In this document: positions 1 to 7,705 of the stretch, piece by piece
Position numbering within the stretch: the stretch's first letter is position 1
Layout: each line of letters begins with the position of its first letter
Assembly: GCA_946407975.1 (NCBI GenBank)
Contig: CAMJQC010000022.1
Location: 1 to 39,166 of the forward strand
Length of the DNA stretch: 39,166 nt
From: an uncultured Bacteroidales bacterium
GTDB lineage: Bacteria > Bacteroidota > Bacteroidia > Bacteroidales > F082
Direction: 5' to 3'
Notes under the pieces: model-generated
The model's database searches: none
Seen by the model: the letters and a program-made list of their open reading frames with translations, nothing else
What the model was told of the DNA's origin: nothing
Program-made: the position numbers and the translations under genes

Positions 1-461
1 GTGGACTCATCAGCGAGAACGATTATGTGCAGATTGAGGACATCACCCGCAAGCTTTTCCAACGCGGTACCGAAATCGCCGCCAAGCAAGGCCTGATTCT
101 CGTCGACACCAAGTACGAGTTCGGTAAGATTGGTGACCAGATCGTGCTGATGGACGAAATTCACACCCCCGACTCTTCACGTTATTTTATCGCCGACCAG
201 TACGAAGAACGCTTCGCCAAGGGCGAGCCTCAGGTGCAGCTCTCGAAAGAATTCGTCCGCGAATGGCTCATGGCCAACGGCTTCCAAGGCAAGGAAGGCC
301 AGCGAGTGCCCGAGATGACGCCTGAATACGTTAACAGTGTCTCGGAACGTTATATTGAACTCTACGAAAAGGTTACGGGACATAAGTTTGAGAAAGCGCC
401 TGACTCGGAAGATCTGAAAAAACGCATTGAAAACAACGTGATGGCCTTCTTGAAGAAATAA
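1..461 (+). CDS. purC: Phosphoribosylaminoimidazole-succinocarboxamide synthase, C-terminal part (5' end outside window)
   Basis: SAICAR synthase of de novo purine synthesis: ATP-dependent joining of aspartate to CAIR in the cytosol. The reading frame is open from base 3 to the stop at 461, so about 152 C-terminal residues are present and the start lies upstream. The first in-window start-like codon (GTG at 27) is internal, because the frame reads [13 protein letters not shown] across it. Diagnostic segments are [14 protein letters not shown] and [12 protein letters not shown], the conserved substrate-binding core of the family. The C-terminal extension ending NNVMAFLKK fits the longer PurC of Bacteroidota (about 310 residues, from family knowledge). 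A strong hairpin terminator follows 17 bases after the stop. Nothing looks damaged; identification is confident. Confidence 0.93.
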   Translation, partial: GLISENDYVQIEDITRKLFQRGTEIAAKQGLILVDTKYEFGKIGDQIVLMDEIHTPDSSRYFIADQYEERFAKGEPQVQLSKEFVREWLMANGFQGKEGQRVPEMTPEYVNSVSERYIELYEKVTGHKFEKAPDSEDLKKRIENNVMAFLKK

Positions 462-477
462 GGGATGTCACAGATAT

Positions 478-511
478 GAAAAAAGTGCGACAGATCGTCG
501 CACTTTTTTTA
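478..511. terminator. Rho-independent terminator between convergent purC and PHP gene
   Basis: Perfect 7-bp stem GTGCGAC (485-491) / GTCGCAC (497-503) with loop AGATC. It is flanked by A6 on the left and T7 on the right, so it can act in both directions. It lies between the purC stop (461) and the stop of the minus-strand PHP gene (531). Confidence 0.9.
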
Positions 512-530
512 TTGTGAATGGGTCATTCCT

Positions 531-1376
531 TTACAGTTCAACCTCAACCCATTTCCCATTTTTGAAATTGATAACGCTGCGGTACCCAGCTCGTTTCAAT
601 GCTTCTTCAGCTTCTACAAAGCAAAGTGAGATTTCGCTGAAATGATGTGCGTCGGCGGAGATGATGGCGGGAATATGCATCTTGCAGGCCTCTTCCATCA
701 GCCATGGAGAGGGGTAGAATCCGTTGTAGCGCTTTTTATAGATGCCACGGGTGTTTATCTCCATGATGAGGCCCTTCTGACGGATAAGGTCGAGCGTTTC
801 TAAAGCCAGTTTGCGATACCAGGACTCGTCTTCGTGAAAATAGCGTTCTCTGTTATGCATCTTGATTTTGTCAAAGTGAGCGATGATGTCAAACTGTTCG
901 ATTTCAATCATTTCGTTAGTTTGCTCAAAGAAACGTTTCACGGCTTTCTGTATGTCTCCATTGAAGAACTTTTGCAGGCCTTCGTCATAGACTTCCCATT
1001 TGGGGCCATCGATAAACCAGATTTCATCGGGATTGGCAGATTGTCCCACCAGATGTACGCCGCCAATGACATAGTCTAGGTTGTATTTTCGTTGGGTAAT
1101 GTCAAAAGGCTCGGAAACCCCCGTAAGGTAATCGGCTTCCAGGGCACAATAAATGTCAATCTTGTTCTTGTATTCCTCTTTCAACTGGGCGATTTCCGCA
1201 ACATATTTCGGCATGTCGTATGACTTCACAGAGAAGTTGTTGTCGAAGGGCAAAGGACTGTGTTCTGAAAACCCGATTGTGGTGAACCCTTGACGAACGG
1301 CTTCTTCCACGATTTCTCTTGGCTGAGACTTGCCGTCGCTGTAGATGCTGTGGGTATGGAGATTAAAGTTTTGCAT
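531..1376 (-). CDS. PHP-domain phosphoesterase, histidinol-phosphatase (HisK)-like
   Basis: A 281-residue cytosolic PHP metallo-phosphoesterase, most similar in layout to HisK-type histidinol-phosphatases. Metal-ligand motifs run in the expected order: H7-T-H9 with D14-G, the GFSEHSPLP segment (His39), the glutamate at about residue 80 in CALEADYL, HFDKIK in the middle, and ISADAH near the C terminus. Length matches HisK (about 270). There is no signal peptide. It is the last gene of a minus-strand operon, 5 bases after the U32 gene, and the pgi / U32 / PHP order offers no histidine genes. The true substrate may therefore be another phosphomonoester. The family is sure; the histidinol-phosphate role is an inference. 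Confidence 0.85.
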   Translation of the reverse strand: MQNFNLHTHSIYSDGKSQPREIVEEAVRQGFTTIGFSEHSPLPFDNNFSVKSYDMPKYVAEIAQLKEEYKNKIDIYCALEADYLTGVSEPFDITQRKYNLDYVIGGVHLVGQSANPDEIWFIDGPKWEVYDEGLQKFFNGDIQKAVKRFFEQTNEMIEIEQFDIIAHFDKIKMHNRERYFHEDESWYRKLALETLDLIRQKGLIMEINTRGIYKKRYNGFYPSPWLMEEACKMHIPAIISADAHHFSEISLCFVEAEEALKRAGYRSVINFKNGKWVEVEL

Positions 1377-1381
1377 GTTTT

Positions 1382-2626
1382 TTATGACAAAGAATCGCTT
1401 GGGACCAGTTTGTACACCTTATCGCCACGTCTGACCAGCGATTTCACAGGAATAGAACAGGCTTCGCCTTTAACTGTTTGCTGTACCGACTTTAGATCGA
1501 CACGAATCTCAGGGATAGTGTCTTCGTAGACACCTGTAGTGGGTCCTATGATCATGATCGGGTCTCCAACGTTAAGGTCGTGGGTCTCCATTCGGATTTC
1601 GGCTACGCCAAGTTTGCTGAAATAGTTGGTGATTTGTCCGACATAAAGCTTGGTTTGTGTGGCCTGTGAGCCGTATTTTTCGGTCCATTCACCCGTCTTC
1701 CTACCTAGATAATAGCCATCCCAGAAGTCTCGGTTGTAAACGCTGCGGAGACGTTTCATCCATGCGTCCACCTTGTCTTGCGTGAAGTTGCCCTCTTGTA
1801 TGGCTTGCACGGCTTCATGATATACGGCAACCGTCACCTTGGTGTATTCAGGTGAGCGCCCACGGCCTTCGATTTTCAGCACCTCCACGCCGGCATCAAG
1901 TACTTTGTCCAGGAAAGGCAGGATGCAAAGGTCTTTGGGCGACATGATGTATTCGTTTTCAATGGCCAGCTCTACGCCTTCCTCACGGTCGCGCACCTCG
2001 TAGCCTCTGCGACAAAGCTGCAGACATGCGCCACGGTTGGCGGAGGAGTTGTAGTTATCGAGACTCAGATAGCATTTGCCCGAGATGGCCATGCACAAAG
2101 CTCCATGGCAGAATACTTCGATGCGAACCAGATTGCCGTGAGGGCCTCTGATCTGTTGTTTTCCGATTTCTTCCGTGATGTGCTTGACCTGCCCGATATT
2201 CAGTTCGCGCGCGGTTACCATCACATCGGCAAACTGGGAGTAGTATTTCACGGCTTCGATGTTGGTGATGTTGGTCTGGGTGGACATATGCACCTCGATC
2301 CCGATTTGCCGGGCATATTGTATCACACTTTGGTCGGAGGCGATGATGGCGGAGATGCCGTTGGCTTTGATGGCATCCAGCAGTTGATGCATCTCTTCAA
2401 TCTCTTCGTCATAGATCACCGTGTTGACGGTGACGTAGCTCTTCACCCCATGGGCGTTGCAGGTCTCGGCAATCTGACGCAAATCGTCCAAGGTGAAGTT
2501 CTTGGCGGAACGCGAACGCATGTTCAGTTTGCCAATGCCGAAATACACGCTTCCGGCACCAGCTTGTATGGCGGCTGACAGGGCTTCGTAGGAGCCCACA
2601 GGCGCCATGATTTCAATGTCTTTCAT
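1382..2626 (-). CDS. Peptidase U32 family protein (TrhP/YegQ/RlhA-like RNA hydroxylation protein)
   Basis: A 414-residue member of the U32 'collagenase-like' family. The N terminus MKDIEIMAPVGSYEALSAAI and the signature EVFCHGALCMAISGKCYLS (residues about 170-190) match the family pattern E-x-F-x2-G-x-x-C-x4-G-x-C-x-x-S. Further cysteines (ACLQLC) could complete an iron-sulfur site. Characterised bacterial U32 proteins (TrhP, RlhA) hydroxylate tRNA U34 or 23S rRNA C2501 rather than degrade collagen, so an RNA-modification role is the best guess. The ATG overlaps the pgi stop in an ATGA arrangement (2624-2627 region), suggesting translational coupling, and the PHP gene follows after 5 bases. 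Which RNA is modified cannot be told from sequence. Confidence 0.87.
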   Translation of the reverse strand: MKDIEIMAPVGSYEALSAAIQAGAGSVYFGIGKLNMRSRSAKNFTLDDLRQIAETCNAHGVKSYVTVNTVIYDEEIEEMHQLLDAIKANGISAIIASDQSVIQYARQIGIEVHMSTQTNITNIEAVKYYSQFADVMVTARELNIGQVKHITEEIGKQQIRGPHGNLVRIEVFCHGALCMAISGKCYLSLDNYNSSANRGACLQLCRRGYEVRDREEGVELAIENEYIMSPKDLCILPFLDKVLDAGVEVLKIEGRGRSPEYTKVTVAVYHEAVQAIQEGNFTQDKVDAWMKRLRSVYNRDFWDGYYLGRKTGEWTEKYGSQATQTKLYVGQITNYFSKLGVAEIRMETHDLNVGDPIMIIGPTTGVYEDTIPEIRVDLKSVQQTVKGEACSIPVKSLVRRGDKVYKLVPSDSLS

Positions 2627-3960
2627 CAGGCTTCCAATCTTTTTCTAAGGGCTTCTGTGCGTTCTTCAAAACCTTTCTTGCCAAGCAAGGCGAACATATT
2701 TTTCTTATAGGCTTCAACGCCAGGCTGATCAAACGGGTTGACGCCCAAGGTATAGCCGCTCAACGCGCACGACATTTCGAAGAAATAAATCAGCTGTCCA
2801 AGGGTAAAGGCAGAGACTTCTGGGATGACGATACGGATGTTGGGTACACCGCCATCTTCGTGGGCCAGAATGGTACCCAATTCTGCTTTGTGGTTGACTT
2901 CAGAGATGCGTTTGCCGGCGATGTAATTCAGTTGGTCGAGGTCCTCGTCTTCATGCGGGATACGTAGTTCGTGGCCGGAGTTTTCGACTGAAATGACCGT
3001 TTCAAACAGGTTGCGCAATCCGTCTTGGATGTATTGTCCCATAGAGTGCAAGTCGGTGGAGAAGGTCACTGAAGCAGGGAAGATGCCCTTATGCTCTTTG
3101 CCATGGCTTTCACCGAAGAGTTGTTTCCACCATTCGGAGAAATACACCAGTCTTGGCTCATAGTTGACCATGATTTCGTTGGTCTTGTTCATGTCGTACA
3201 GGGCTTGACGGACAGCGGCATATTGCGATACCATATTGTCGTTGAGGGTCGGATTGGCTTGGCACATCTTTTCGATTTCGACAGCGCCTTTGATGAGCTG
3301 TCGGATGTCGATGCCGGCCACGGCGATAGGCAGCAGGCCGACGGGAGTCAGCACGGAGAAACGGCCACCTACGTCGTCGGGGACGACATAGGTCTTGTAT
3401 CCTTTGACATTGGCAAGCTGTTTCAAAGCGCCTTTAGCCTTGTCGGTGATGGCGACGATGCGCGATGTGGCTTCTTTCTCGCCATATTTATTAATGAGAT
3501 GTTCTTTCAAGATACGGAAAGCGATGGCAGGCTCCGTCGTTGTGCCCGATTTGGATATAACGACAAGGGAATAATCCTTTTTGTCGAGGAGAGCGATTAG
3601 GTCTTTCAAGTAGTCTTCACTCATGTTGTGACCCGCATAAACGATGAAAGGTTTATGACCATTGAGTGCATCGAAATGTCCCGATAGGGCTTCGATGACG
3701 GCTCGGGCGCCCAGATAGGAACCACCAATGCCTACGACGACGAACAATTCGGATTTTTCACGCAGTTTTTTTGCAGTCTGCTCGATGTCAGCAATCAGAG
3801 ACTCGTCGGTTTCGGAAGGCAGATGCACCCACCCGAGGAAATCGTTGCCGGCTCCAGTTTTGTTGTATATGGTTTGATAAGCGTTGGCTATTCCTTTTTC
3901 GGCATTTTTCAGCGCATCCCTGCCCAAGAAGGGCTCTAAGTGTGATAGTTCTATTTTCAT
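2626..3960 (-). CDS. pgi: Glucose-6-phosphate isomerase
   Basis: A 444-residue cytosolic phosphoglucose isomerase that interconverts glucose-6-phosphate and fructose-6-phosphate in glycolysis and gluconeogenesis. Two SIS-type phosphosugar domains are visible: VGIGGSYLGARA and VISKSGTTTEPAIAF (phosphate binding), then the PGI signature region DVGGRFSVLTPVGLLPIA. GESHGKEHKGIFPAS and TDLHSMGQYIQ complete the active site. The length fits the short Firmicutes/Bacteroidota form rather than the 550-residue E. coli form. It is the promoter-proximal gene of a three-gene minus-strand operon, with a -7 box at 3991-3984. The catalytic machinery is intact. Confidence 0.97.
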   Translation of the reverse strand: MKIELSHLEPFLGRDALKNAEKGIANAYQTIYNKTGAGNDFLGWVHLPSETDESLIADIEQTAKKLREKSELFVVVGIGGSYLGARAVIEALSGHFDALNGHKPFIVYAGHNMSEDYLKDLIALLDKKDYSLVVISKSGTTTEPAIAFRILKEHLINKYGEKEATSRIVAITDKAKGALKQLANVKGYKTYVVPDDVGGRFSVLTPVGLLPIAVAGIDIRQLIKGAVEIEKMCQANPTLNDNMVSQYAAVRQALYDMNKTNEIMVNYEPRLVYFSEWWKQLFGESHGKEHKGIFPASVTFSTDLHSMGQYIQDGLRNLFETVISVENSGHELRIPHEDEDLDQLNYIAGKRISEVNHKAELGTILAHEDGGVPNIRIVIPEVSAFTLGQLIYFFEMSCALSGYTLGVNPFDQPGVEAYKKNMFALLGKKGFEERTEALRKRLEA

Positions 3961-3983
3961 GACGTTTTAGGCTTTATTTGCTG

Positions 3984-3991
3984 CAAATATA
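3984..3991 (-). promoter_or_regulatory. Bacteroidota -7 box for the pgi operon
   Basis: On the minus strand the sequence reads TATATTTG, a full match to TAnnTTTG, 24 bases before the pgi ATG. I see no clear -33 TTTG at the usual spacing. Confidence 0.65.
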
Positions 3992-4054
3992 CGAAACTAT
4001 CCAGGCTTTATGTTAAAAATCGTGTTTTTTGTGTTTTTACAAGGCTCGTTTTTG

Positions 4055-4062
4055 TATTTTTG
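4055..4062 (+). promoter_or_regulatory. Bacteroidota -7 box abutting the sensor kinase start
   Basis: TATTTTTG ends only four bases before the ATG at 4067. A transcript starting at the usual distance would begin at or next to the start codon, giving a leaderless mRNA, or translation may instead start at the second ATG (4079). Confidence 0.6.
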
Positions 4063-4066
4063 AAAC

Positions 4067-5422
4067 ATGAAGAATAGAATGAAAATTAGTTTTCAGGGCT
4101 TGTCGTTATTGACGTTTGTAGCTATGTTGATTTTGGTTTTGAGTCAGGTTTTTCTGCTCAGTTGGAGCATCAGGTATCGAATGGAAGAATTTGAGGAGAA
4201 TGTCACGAAAGCGCTTGATAATACGGTTTCTATCTTGGAAATTCAAACTTTACAGCAGCCGAAGGCAGAGGGGCTTGAACTGGCTGTCGAATCAGACTCG
4301 CTTTCAATACCTCCCGTTTCTTTCTATCCTGTCTTTACAAGTAATACACCTGTCCCGAATGCATTGCGTGTGAATTATCGTGATTTAGGTTTTGAAACCA
4401 TCGATTCCATTGTGGGCACATGTGTTGACGATCAGAAAATCACCTATCCTTATGTCTTTGGCATTTATTCAGTCGACCATACACGGATGGTTTATCATTC
4501 TTTGCCGGATTATGATTCGAAACTGGTGTCCAAAGGCTTTAGGACCAGAATGTACTTTTGGGATGCGGATGAATTGGTGCATGTAGACGAACTTATTCTT
4601 TTCTTTCCTCATCTGACATTTAGAATTTTCTTTAGCCGTTTTGGTTATTATTTCTTTATGTTTTTCATCTTGCTTCTGGTCGTCTTCTGCTTCTTCTTGA
4701 TGTTGCTTTTTTTAAAACATCAGAATGAGATCTCTGCCATGAAACAGAATTTTGTGAAAAACATGACCCATGAAATCAAGACCCCGGTTTCGACGATCAG
4801 TCTGGTGTGTCAGGCCTTGCAGGACGATTCGATAAAGAAGGATGCAGTGACAGAGTCCGAATACATTCGAATCGTTAGTGAAGAAAATGACAGAATCAAG
4901 CAAATAGTAAACGAGGTGTTGGGTTTGATGCAGTTCCAAAACGGCACTCCTCAGCCGAACTTCGATTATTTCGACTTGAACGAAACAGTCAACATGGTGG
5001 TTAATATGATCCAAATCACAGCCAACAGCAAGTCGGTTCAAATCAAAACCGACCTTCATCCAGGTGAGGTCGTCGTATGGATGGACCGCATACATATCGG
5101 CAATGCGATTTCGAATCTGTTGGATAATGCTCTGAAATATGGCAGTACGCTAATAACGATCAGTACAAAAATTGTTGATGATAAAGCACAAGTCATTGTC
5201 CAAGACAACGGCTTCGGCATTAAAAAAAGTGATCAAAAACATGTATTTGAGGAGTTTTATCGTGTGGATACGGGCAATCTGCATGATGTAAAAGGGCATG
5301 GCTTAGGATTGAATTATGTAAAGCAAGTTGCAAAATATCATCATGGTAAGATTGTTTTACAGAGCGAATTAGGGGAAGGATCAACATTCATTCTGGTGAT
5401 TCCGGCCAAAAAAGCTAAATAA
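4067..5422 (+). CDS. rprX: Membrane sensor histidine kinase, RprX-like
   Basis: A 451-residue sensor kinase. Transmembrane helices lie at about residues 11-33 and 189-216, enclosing a periplasmic sensor of about 155 residues with no family I recognise. The HisKA helix carries the phospho-acceptor His235 in FVKNMTHEIKTP. The ATPase domain shows the N box (NAISNLLDNALKYG), G1 (DNGFGIK), F box (FEEFYRVD) and G2 (GHGLGLNYV). The partner regulator follows 129 bases later and closely resembles RprY of Bacteroides, hence the tentative symbol. The kinase comes first, and the regulator has its own promoter. The start is uncertain: ATG 4067 (MKNRM) or ATG 4079 (MKISF), because the -7 box ends at 4062. 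Confidence 0.88.
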   Translation: MKNRMKISFQGLSLLTFVAMLILVLSQVFLLSWSIRYRMEEFEENVTKALDNTVSILEIQTLQQPKAEGLELAVESDSLSIPPVSFYPVFTSNTPVPNALRVNYRDLGFETIDSIVGTCVDDQKITYPYVFGIYSVDHTRMVYHSLPDYDSKLVSKGFRTRMYFWDADELVHVDELILFFPHLTFRIFFSRFGYYFFMFFILLLVVFCFFLMLLFLKHQNEISAMKQNFVKNMTHEIKTPVSTISLVCQALQDDSIKKDAVTESEYIRIVSEENDRIKQIVNEVLGLMQFQNGTPQPNFDYFDLNETVNMVVNMIQITANSKSVQIKTDLHPGEVVVWMDRIHIGNAISNLLDNALKYGSTLITISTKIVDDKAQVIVQDNGFGIKKSDQKHVFEEFYRVDTGNLHDVKGHGLGLNYVKQVAKYHHGKIVLQSELGEGSTFILVIPAKKAK

Positions 5423-5438
5423 AAATGTTGAAATCATA

Positions 5439-5468
5439 AAAAAATCATATCTTAAAAAATCATATCTT
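5439..5468 (+). repeat. Tandem 15-bp direct repeat covering the response-regulator promoter
   Basis: Two exact adjacent copies of AAAAAATCATATCTT, at 5439-5453 and 5454-5468. Only the second copy is followed by TG, which completes a -7 box. A degenerate partial copy (GAAATCATA) precedes them. Confidence 0.85.
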
Positions 5469-5470
5469 TG
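5463..5470 (+). promoter_or_regulatory. Bacteroidota -7 box for the response regulator
   Basis: TATCTTTG followed by C is a full consensus match, about 80 bases before the rprY ATG. It implies a leader of about 75 nt and transcription independent of the kinase gene. Confidence 0.65.
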
Positions 5471-5551
5471 CGTCAAGTTCTTGTATATTGGAGAGGTCCT
5501 ATTTGTTTTTAAAGAACGGTTTGAACTGATAAAGATTTAATTTTTTACATA

Positions 5552-6235
5552 ATGGCACAAGTAAATATTTTATTAGCCGAAGACGATCGGAATTTAGGAT
5601 TGATTCTACGAGGTTATTTGAATGCGAAGAATTATCCAACAACGCTATGTGCTGATGGAGGCGAGGCTTTGGAAACATTCAAGAATGGAAATTTTGATTT
5701 TTGTGTTTTGGATGTCATGATGCCCGTCATGGACGGTTTTACTTTAGCGACGAAGATTCGCGAAATCAACCGTAGTATTCCCATCATTTTTTTGACAGCA
5801 AAAACGGAACAAAGCGATATCCGTGAAGGCTTTGAGATTGGTGCTGACGATTATATCACCAAGCCATTCAGCATGGATGAATTGCTTTTGCGCATCCGGG
5901 CCATAATGAATCGTGTCGTCACCACTTCAATGCCGAATTCATTTAAACTTGGCAGTTTTGTTTTTGATGCGCCTCGTCATATGTTGATAAGAGACATGGA
6001 AACCCGCAAATTGACTTCAAAGGAATCCGATCTTTTGCTGCTGCTCTGCGAGAATTTGGGACAGACTTTGGAGCGCTCTGAGGCTTTGCGTAAGATTTGG
6101 AGTGAGGATTCTTATTTCAATGCCCGCTCAATGGATGTATATGTGACTAAATTGCGCAAATACCTCAAAGACGATCCCCAAGTGGAATTGCTGAATGTTC
6201 ACGGTGTAGGCTTTAAGCTCATTGTGAAAGATTGA
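5552..6235 (+). CDS. rprY: OmpR-family response regulator, RprY-like
   Basis: A 227-residue cytosolic two-component regulator. The receiver domain (about 1-122) has the acidic pair in LLAEDDRNLG, the phospho-acceptor Asp54 in FCVLDVMMP, the threonine in IIFLTAKTE and the lysine in DDYITKPFS. The C-terminal winged helix (about 132-225) has KLTSKESDLLLLLCENLG and the recognition helix FNARSMDVYVTKLRKYLKDD, ending HGVGFKLI. From memory, RprY of Bacteroides fragilis has nearly the same wording in these places, so I use that symbol, but orthology was not tested. A bidirectional hairpin terminator follows at once. Regulated genes cannot be deduced here. Confidence 0.92.
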   Translation: MAQVNILLAEDDRNLGLILRGYLNAKNYPTTLCADGGEALETFKNGNFDFCVLDVMMPVMDGFTLATKIREINRSIPIIFLTAKTEQSDIREGFEIGADDYITKPFSMDELLLRIRAIMNRVVTTSMPNSFKLGSFVFDAPRHMLIRDMETRKLTSKESDLLLLLCENLGQTLERSEALRKIWSEDSYFNARSMDVYVTKLRKYLKDDPQVELLNVHGVGFKLIVKD

Positions 6236-6256
6236 GATTCAATCCTTAAAAAAGAC

Positions 6257-6287
6257 AAGGGCTTTCCGCGAGGAAGGCCTTTTTTTA
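6257..6287. terminator. Terminator between convergent rprY and the beta-lactamase-like gene
   Basis: An 11-bp stem (6257-6267 / 6272-6282, two G-T wobbles) with a GCGA loop, preceded by A-rich sequence and followed by a T run to 6286. The T run overlaps the last codons of the minus-strand gene. Confidence 0.88.
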
Positions 6288-7499
6288 TTTAAGAAGATTG
6301 CGCCTGACCACATCGGGATTGAAGGAGACGGCAGGCAGTTGACGGGAGGTATCGCTGACGAATTCCCACATCGGTTCGCTGGGCAGGTTGTATGTCGTGT
6401 TGGTGAGCACGACGAGTAGTCGGTTTTTAACAGTGTTCTTTATGATGACGCTTCGGTAGCCTTTCCACCATCCATAATGAAACAGGAAGTCTGGATGCTC
6501 ACGGCTCATACGCCATCCGAAACCGTAGTTCTCTTCATGTTTCCACTCGGGCGAGCCAGGTCGAAAGGCCTCTTGCTGCAGGGTGTCGGGCAATAGCAGA
6601 TGGCAATCCAAAGCAAGGCTGTATTTGTAAATATCGTCTACGGTAGAGAACATGATTTTGTCGCCCATCACCCCGTTCAAGTAGTCGTCTTGCAGCTTTA
6701 CAGCACCGCTTCGGTAGAGTTCGTGACCAGGAACATCGCACTCCATATAGAAGGGGACCGACTCCATGTTCCGCATCGAATAGATGTATGAATGGCTCAT
6801 GCCAAGCGGGTCGAATATGTTTTGTTTCATGAAGTCCTCAAAATGCTCGCCCGTAACCCGTTCAACCACCGATGCCAACAGGGCATAGTTGATGTTGTTG
6901 TAAAAATAGGTCGCGTCGGGAGCGCCATAAGGCTCAGGTTTCCGTTCAACGAGCATCTTGATCAAGGCTTCGTTCGAAAAGGGCTTCTTCCGGTCAGGCC
7001 AGAATTCATCCGCCATGGAGTCATATCGGGGCAAGCCGGAACGATGATTGAGCAGATGCCGTATGGTGACACCTTTGTATGGAAACTCGGGGATGTATTG
7101 ACAGATGTCGTCATCATAATCAAGGCGTCCCTGCGCATGAAGCAACATGATGGCTTCGGCGGTGAACATCTTTGAATCGGAAGAAAGCTGAAAGGCATCA
7201 TCGATATGCAACGAGTCCCGCTGACGCTGTACCTGTTTCCATCCCATGGCTTTTTCATAAACAATCTGGCCTTGCTCGGCATAGAGCACCACGCCGTTCA
7301 GCCCTGACTTCCACAATTGGGTAAAGAAACGGTCAGCTTGTTTTTCACGTTTTGCGACGGCTTCATGATCCAAGCTCAAAAAAACGCTGTCCGTATTGAT
7401 TTCGACCACAGGTTCTTCCTCCGAAGTCCTGTTTCTTTTACAAGAAAAGGACATCAGAACCATTAAAACCAACAGAAATAAGAAGAAAACCCGTTTCAT
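6285..7499 (-). CDS. Serine hydrolase of the beta-lactamase / DD-peptidase (class C-like) family, lipoprotein
   Basis: A 404-residue predicted lipoprotein: a lipobox-like FSC with Cys20 follows an 18-residue hydrophobic leader, so it should be anchored in the envelope. The penicillin-binding fold motifs are present: S107-x-x-K110 (SDSK), Y200-N-N202 (YNN) and H341-Y-G343 in place of KTG. RHLLNHRSGLP is typical of the PF00144 family. Members include DD-carboxypeptidases, D-amino-acid esterases and carboxylesterases; true beta-lactamase activity is not implied. It stands alone between the rprY terminator and a divergent helicase promoter. The substrate is unknown. Confidence 0.88.
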   Translation of the reverse strand: MKRVFFLFLLVLMVLMSFSCKRNRTSEEEPVVEINTDSVFLSLDHEAVAKREKQADRFFTQLWKSGLNGVVLYAEQGQIVYEKAMGWKQVQRQRDSLHIDDAFQLSSDSKMFTAEAIMLLHAQGRLDYDDDICQYIPEFPYKGVTIRHLLNHRSGLPRYDSMADEFWPDRKKPFSNEALIKMLVERKPEPYGAPDATYFYNNINYALLASVVERVTGEHFEDFMKQNIFDPLGMSHSYIYSMRNMESVPFYMECDVPGHELYRSGAVKLQDDYLNGVMGDKIMFSTVDDIYKYSLALDCHLLLPDTLQQEAFRPGSPEWKHEENYGFGWRMSREHPDFLFHYGWWKGYRSVIIKNTVKNRLLVVLTNTTYNLPSEPMWEFVSDTSRQLPAVSFNPDVVRRNLLK

Positions 7500-7510
7500 T
7501 TTTCAGAGGG

Positions 7511-7518
7511 CAAAATTA
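7511..7518 (-). promoter_or_regulatory. Bacteroidota promoter for the beta-lactamase-like gene
   Basis: The minus strand reads TAATTTTG, 11 bases before the ATG. A CTTG (one mismatch to TTTG) lies 20 bases further upstream, a good -33/-7 arrangement. Confidence 0.65.
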
Positions 7519-7627
7519 AGGTTTTACAAACAAAACGCCAAGAAAGTGTTTCACTAGTTCATCGATGTTTCTCAAAAATAGCGTCTAAAAATCTCAAATA
7601 TGGGATGAAAACCGCCTGAAATACTAC

Positions 7628-7675
7628 TATTTTTGTCCTAAAGGTCTCCTAATTCGCTAATAATTACTAATTTTG
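7628..7675 (+). promoter_or_regulatory. Two Bacteroidota -7 boxes for the helicase operon
   Basis: TATTTTTG at 7628-7635 and TAATTTTG at 7668-7675 are exactly 40 bases apart and both match TAnnTTTG. The proximal box leaves a leader of about 25 nt before the ATG at 7706. Two start sites are possible; which is used cannot be told. Confidence 0.55.
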
Positions 7676-7705
7676 CGGCCTCATTTACAAATTATATCCA
7701 ATTAC

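Noticed and set aside
7673-7705. TTG start for the helicase
   Set aside because: The TTG is inside the -7 box TAATTTTG, so it cannot be on the mRNA made from that promoter.
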